The notes beneath the pieces were generated by a model that was not told the origin of the DNA, ran no database searches, and saw nothing but the letters and a program-made list of their open reading frames with translations. Below, in pieces: positions 22,518-23,610 of a stretch of 23,610 nt of DNA. This DNA comes from a virus, in the IMG/VR virus record IMGVR_UViG_3300020459_000070, positions 1 through 23,610 of that record. The stretch is one strand, 5' to 3'. The first letter of the stretch is position 1. Every line of letters starts with the position of its first letter. The position numbers and the translations under genes were made by a program.

Positions 22518-23610
22518 ATGGTTCTACAAACATCTGGTGCTATCAGTCTGAGCGATGTTGAGGGTGAGTTTCAAGGCAGCGCGCCTACGTCTATTGATGA
22601 ATACTACCGGGGCGGTGTGTATGTACCGGATACAACCGCGAACGCTTCTATTCCTCAATCGGGGACAATCGACCTAGGCGATTTTTATGGTGGGGACGAT
22701 ACCCCAGCTACAACAGATCTTTATTTTTTTAATTCAAACACTTTCGAGAACTGCGGGAGCGGAGGCCAAGACGGCCCAACGTTGGCGCAGTGTCAAAGCA
22801 CATACGCAGGGCAGGCTTTCCTCTCCAGTCACTTTTCAGTGAACAACGGCATTCAGCAGTGGGTTGTTCCTTCTACGGCTAACTACACATTCAAAATCAG
22901 GGGCGGCCATGGCGGGGCCGCAAAAACTAATTACAACACGAGCGGCACGTCTGGCGGAGAAGGTGCTTACCTTCAATTTGACATCGACTTAAACATGGGC
23001 GATGTCCTCAAGCTTGTCGTTGGTCAGGAACCAACCTATGCGGTAAACCCTGGCGGCGGGGGTGGGTCTTGGGTTGTTAAGTATGACTCAGACACTGCGA
23101 CAGAGACACTGATTGCAGTTGCTGGCGGTGGCGGTGGCGGTGGTACGAATGGCACCAGTTACACAGCCACAGATCAAGGCGGGCAGTCTGGGACTGCTGG
23201 CGGCACCGGGCGGCATAACAGCCAATACATCGGGTCAAACGGCGGCACGTCTGGGAACGGCGGCGAATCAGCCGGCGGGTGGAATGGTTCAGGCGGTGGC
23301 GGGGCTTGGAATGGCGACGGTGATGAGGTCTGGTTTACCTCGGGCGGTTCTGGCTCTAGCCAGCCTCAATACGCCAACAGGAACGGCAAGGGCTGGAGCA
23401 ATGGGCTGCAGGGTGGCACTAGACGGGTCTACGGGTCTTACAACAACGCTCACGGCGGATTTGGTGGAGGCGGTGCGGGTGGTATTCACCCTTACCCCGG
23501 CTACGGCGGCGGGGGCGGTGGTTACAGCGGCGGTGGCGGTGGCTGGTGGAATGGCCGGCCGTGCGAAGGCGGCGGCGGGGGCAGTTTTGTCGCTGCTAGT
23601 GCAATCAATG
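22518..23610 (+). CDS. Glycine-rich tail adhesin, ALK-type glycine-rich domain (truncated by window edge)
   Basis: The frame is open for 364 codons and runs off the right edge, so the C-terminus is missing. Residues 1-55 (AISLSDVEGEFQGSAPTSID, YYRGG, IDLGDFYGG) match an N-terminal attachment module I recall from cyanophage fibres. From about residue 72 the pattern is close to the glycine-rich domain of the animal receptor ALK: F-x2-C79 followed by GPTLAQC92, GIQQWVVPSTANYTFKIRGG, GDVLKLVVGQ, LIAVAGGGGGGG, then many glycine runs (GGFGGGGAGG, GYGGGGGGYSGGGGGWW). These glycine runs are expected to form poly-glycine II helices, as known in ALK and in some phage tip adhesins. It is likely a receptor-binding tip. 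No signal peptide is seen. Confidence 0.88.
   Translation, partial: MVLQTSGAISLSDVEGEFQGSAPTSIDEYYRGGVYVPDTTANASIPQSGTIDLGDFYGGDDTPATTDLYFFNSNTFENCGSGGQDGPTLAQCQSTYAGQAFLSSHFSVNNGIQQWVVPSTANYTFKIRGGHGGAAKTNYNTSGTSGGEGAYLQFDIDLNMGDVLKLVVGQEPTYAVNPGGGGGSWVVKYDSDTATETLIAVAGGGGGGGTNGTSYTATDQGGQSGTAGGTGRHNSQYIGSNGGTSGNGGESAGGWNGSGGGGAWNGDGDEVWFTSGGSGSSQPQYANRNGKGWSNGLQGGTRRVYGSYNNAHGGFGGGGAGGIHPYPGYGGGGGGYSGGGGGWWNGRPCEGGGGGSFVAASAIN

Noticed and set aside
23289-23489. Reverse-strand open frame inside the glycine-rich gene
   Set aside because: GC-rich glycine codons on one strand remove stops on the other; the reverse frame has no recognisable protein pattern and all other genes are on the + strand.
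22731-23610. Glycine-rich region considered as a simple DNA repeat or low-complexity artefact
   Set aside because: Codon choice among the glycines is mixed (GGC, GGT, GGG, GGA), the frame is open throughout, and ordered non-glycine motifs precede the glycine runs.

Overview
This window is one strand of late genes from a tailed phage or prophage with a long, non-contractile tail (siphovirus type). The genes follow the order of the phage lambda morphogenesis region: small terminase, large terminase, gpW-like connector, portal, capsid, head-tail joining, tail terminator, tail tube, G/GT tail chaperones, tape measure, M, L, K, I, J, then a set of tail fibre genes that runs off the right edge. Every supported gene is on the + strand. 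Most neighbours share stop and start codons (ATGA, TGATG, TAATG, GTGA, TAGTG), so the genes are packed and probably translationally coupled. I saw no RNA gene, CRISPR array, insertion sequence, integrase, lysis gene or replication gene, so the window cannot show whether this is a free phage or a prophage.

The likely host is a cyanobacterium, probably a marine picocyanobacterium such as Synechococcus. This is inferred from the tail fibre genes, which resemble fibre families I recall from cyanophages: short proteins starting MANxIxxK, a protein ending in TGGNF, a gene opening with an AISLSDVEGEF segment, and the TWKVLSLDV protein. The head and tail genes alone do not identify the host.

Region by region: positions 94-2471 hold the DNA packaging motor. 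Positions 2478-4571 hold a connector with an Ig-like front and a gpW-like back, then the portal. Positions 4597-6555 are a single gene that joins an HK97-type prohead protease to the major capsid protein, followed by a clear intrinsic terminator. Positions 6594-8477 hold a small unknown protein, the head-tail joining protein, the tail terminator and the tail tube. Positions 8513-9186 are a G/GT pair with a textbook -1 slippery heptamer directly before the stop. Positions 9183-17130 hold tape measure, M, L, K, I and the host-recognition protein J. Positions 17133 to the end hold the receptor-binding cassette: a large RCC1-repeat fibre, several short adaptor and fibre proteins, a self-cleaving S74 fibre, a small protein of unknown role, and a glycine-rich adhesin that resembles the glycine-rich domain of the animal receptor ALK.

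I did not find a wholly new system. The most interesting parts are the eukaryote-like domains in the fibre cassette (RCC1 and ALK-type glycine-rich), the frameshift signal, and the terminator placed between head and tail genes.
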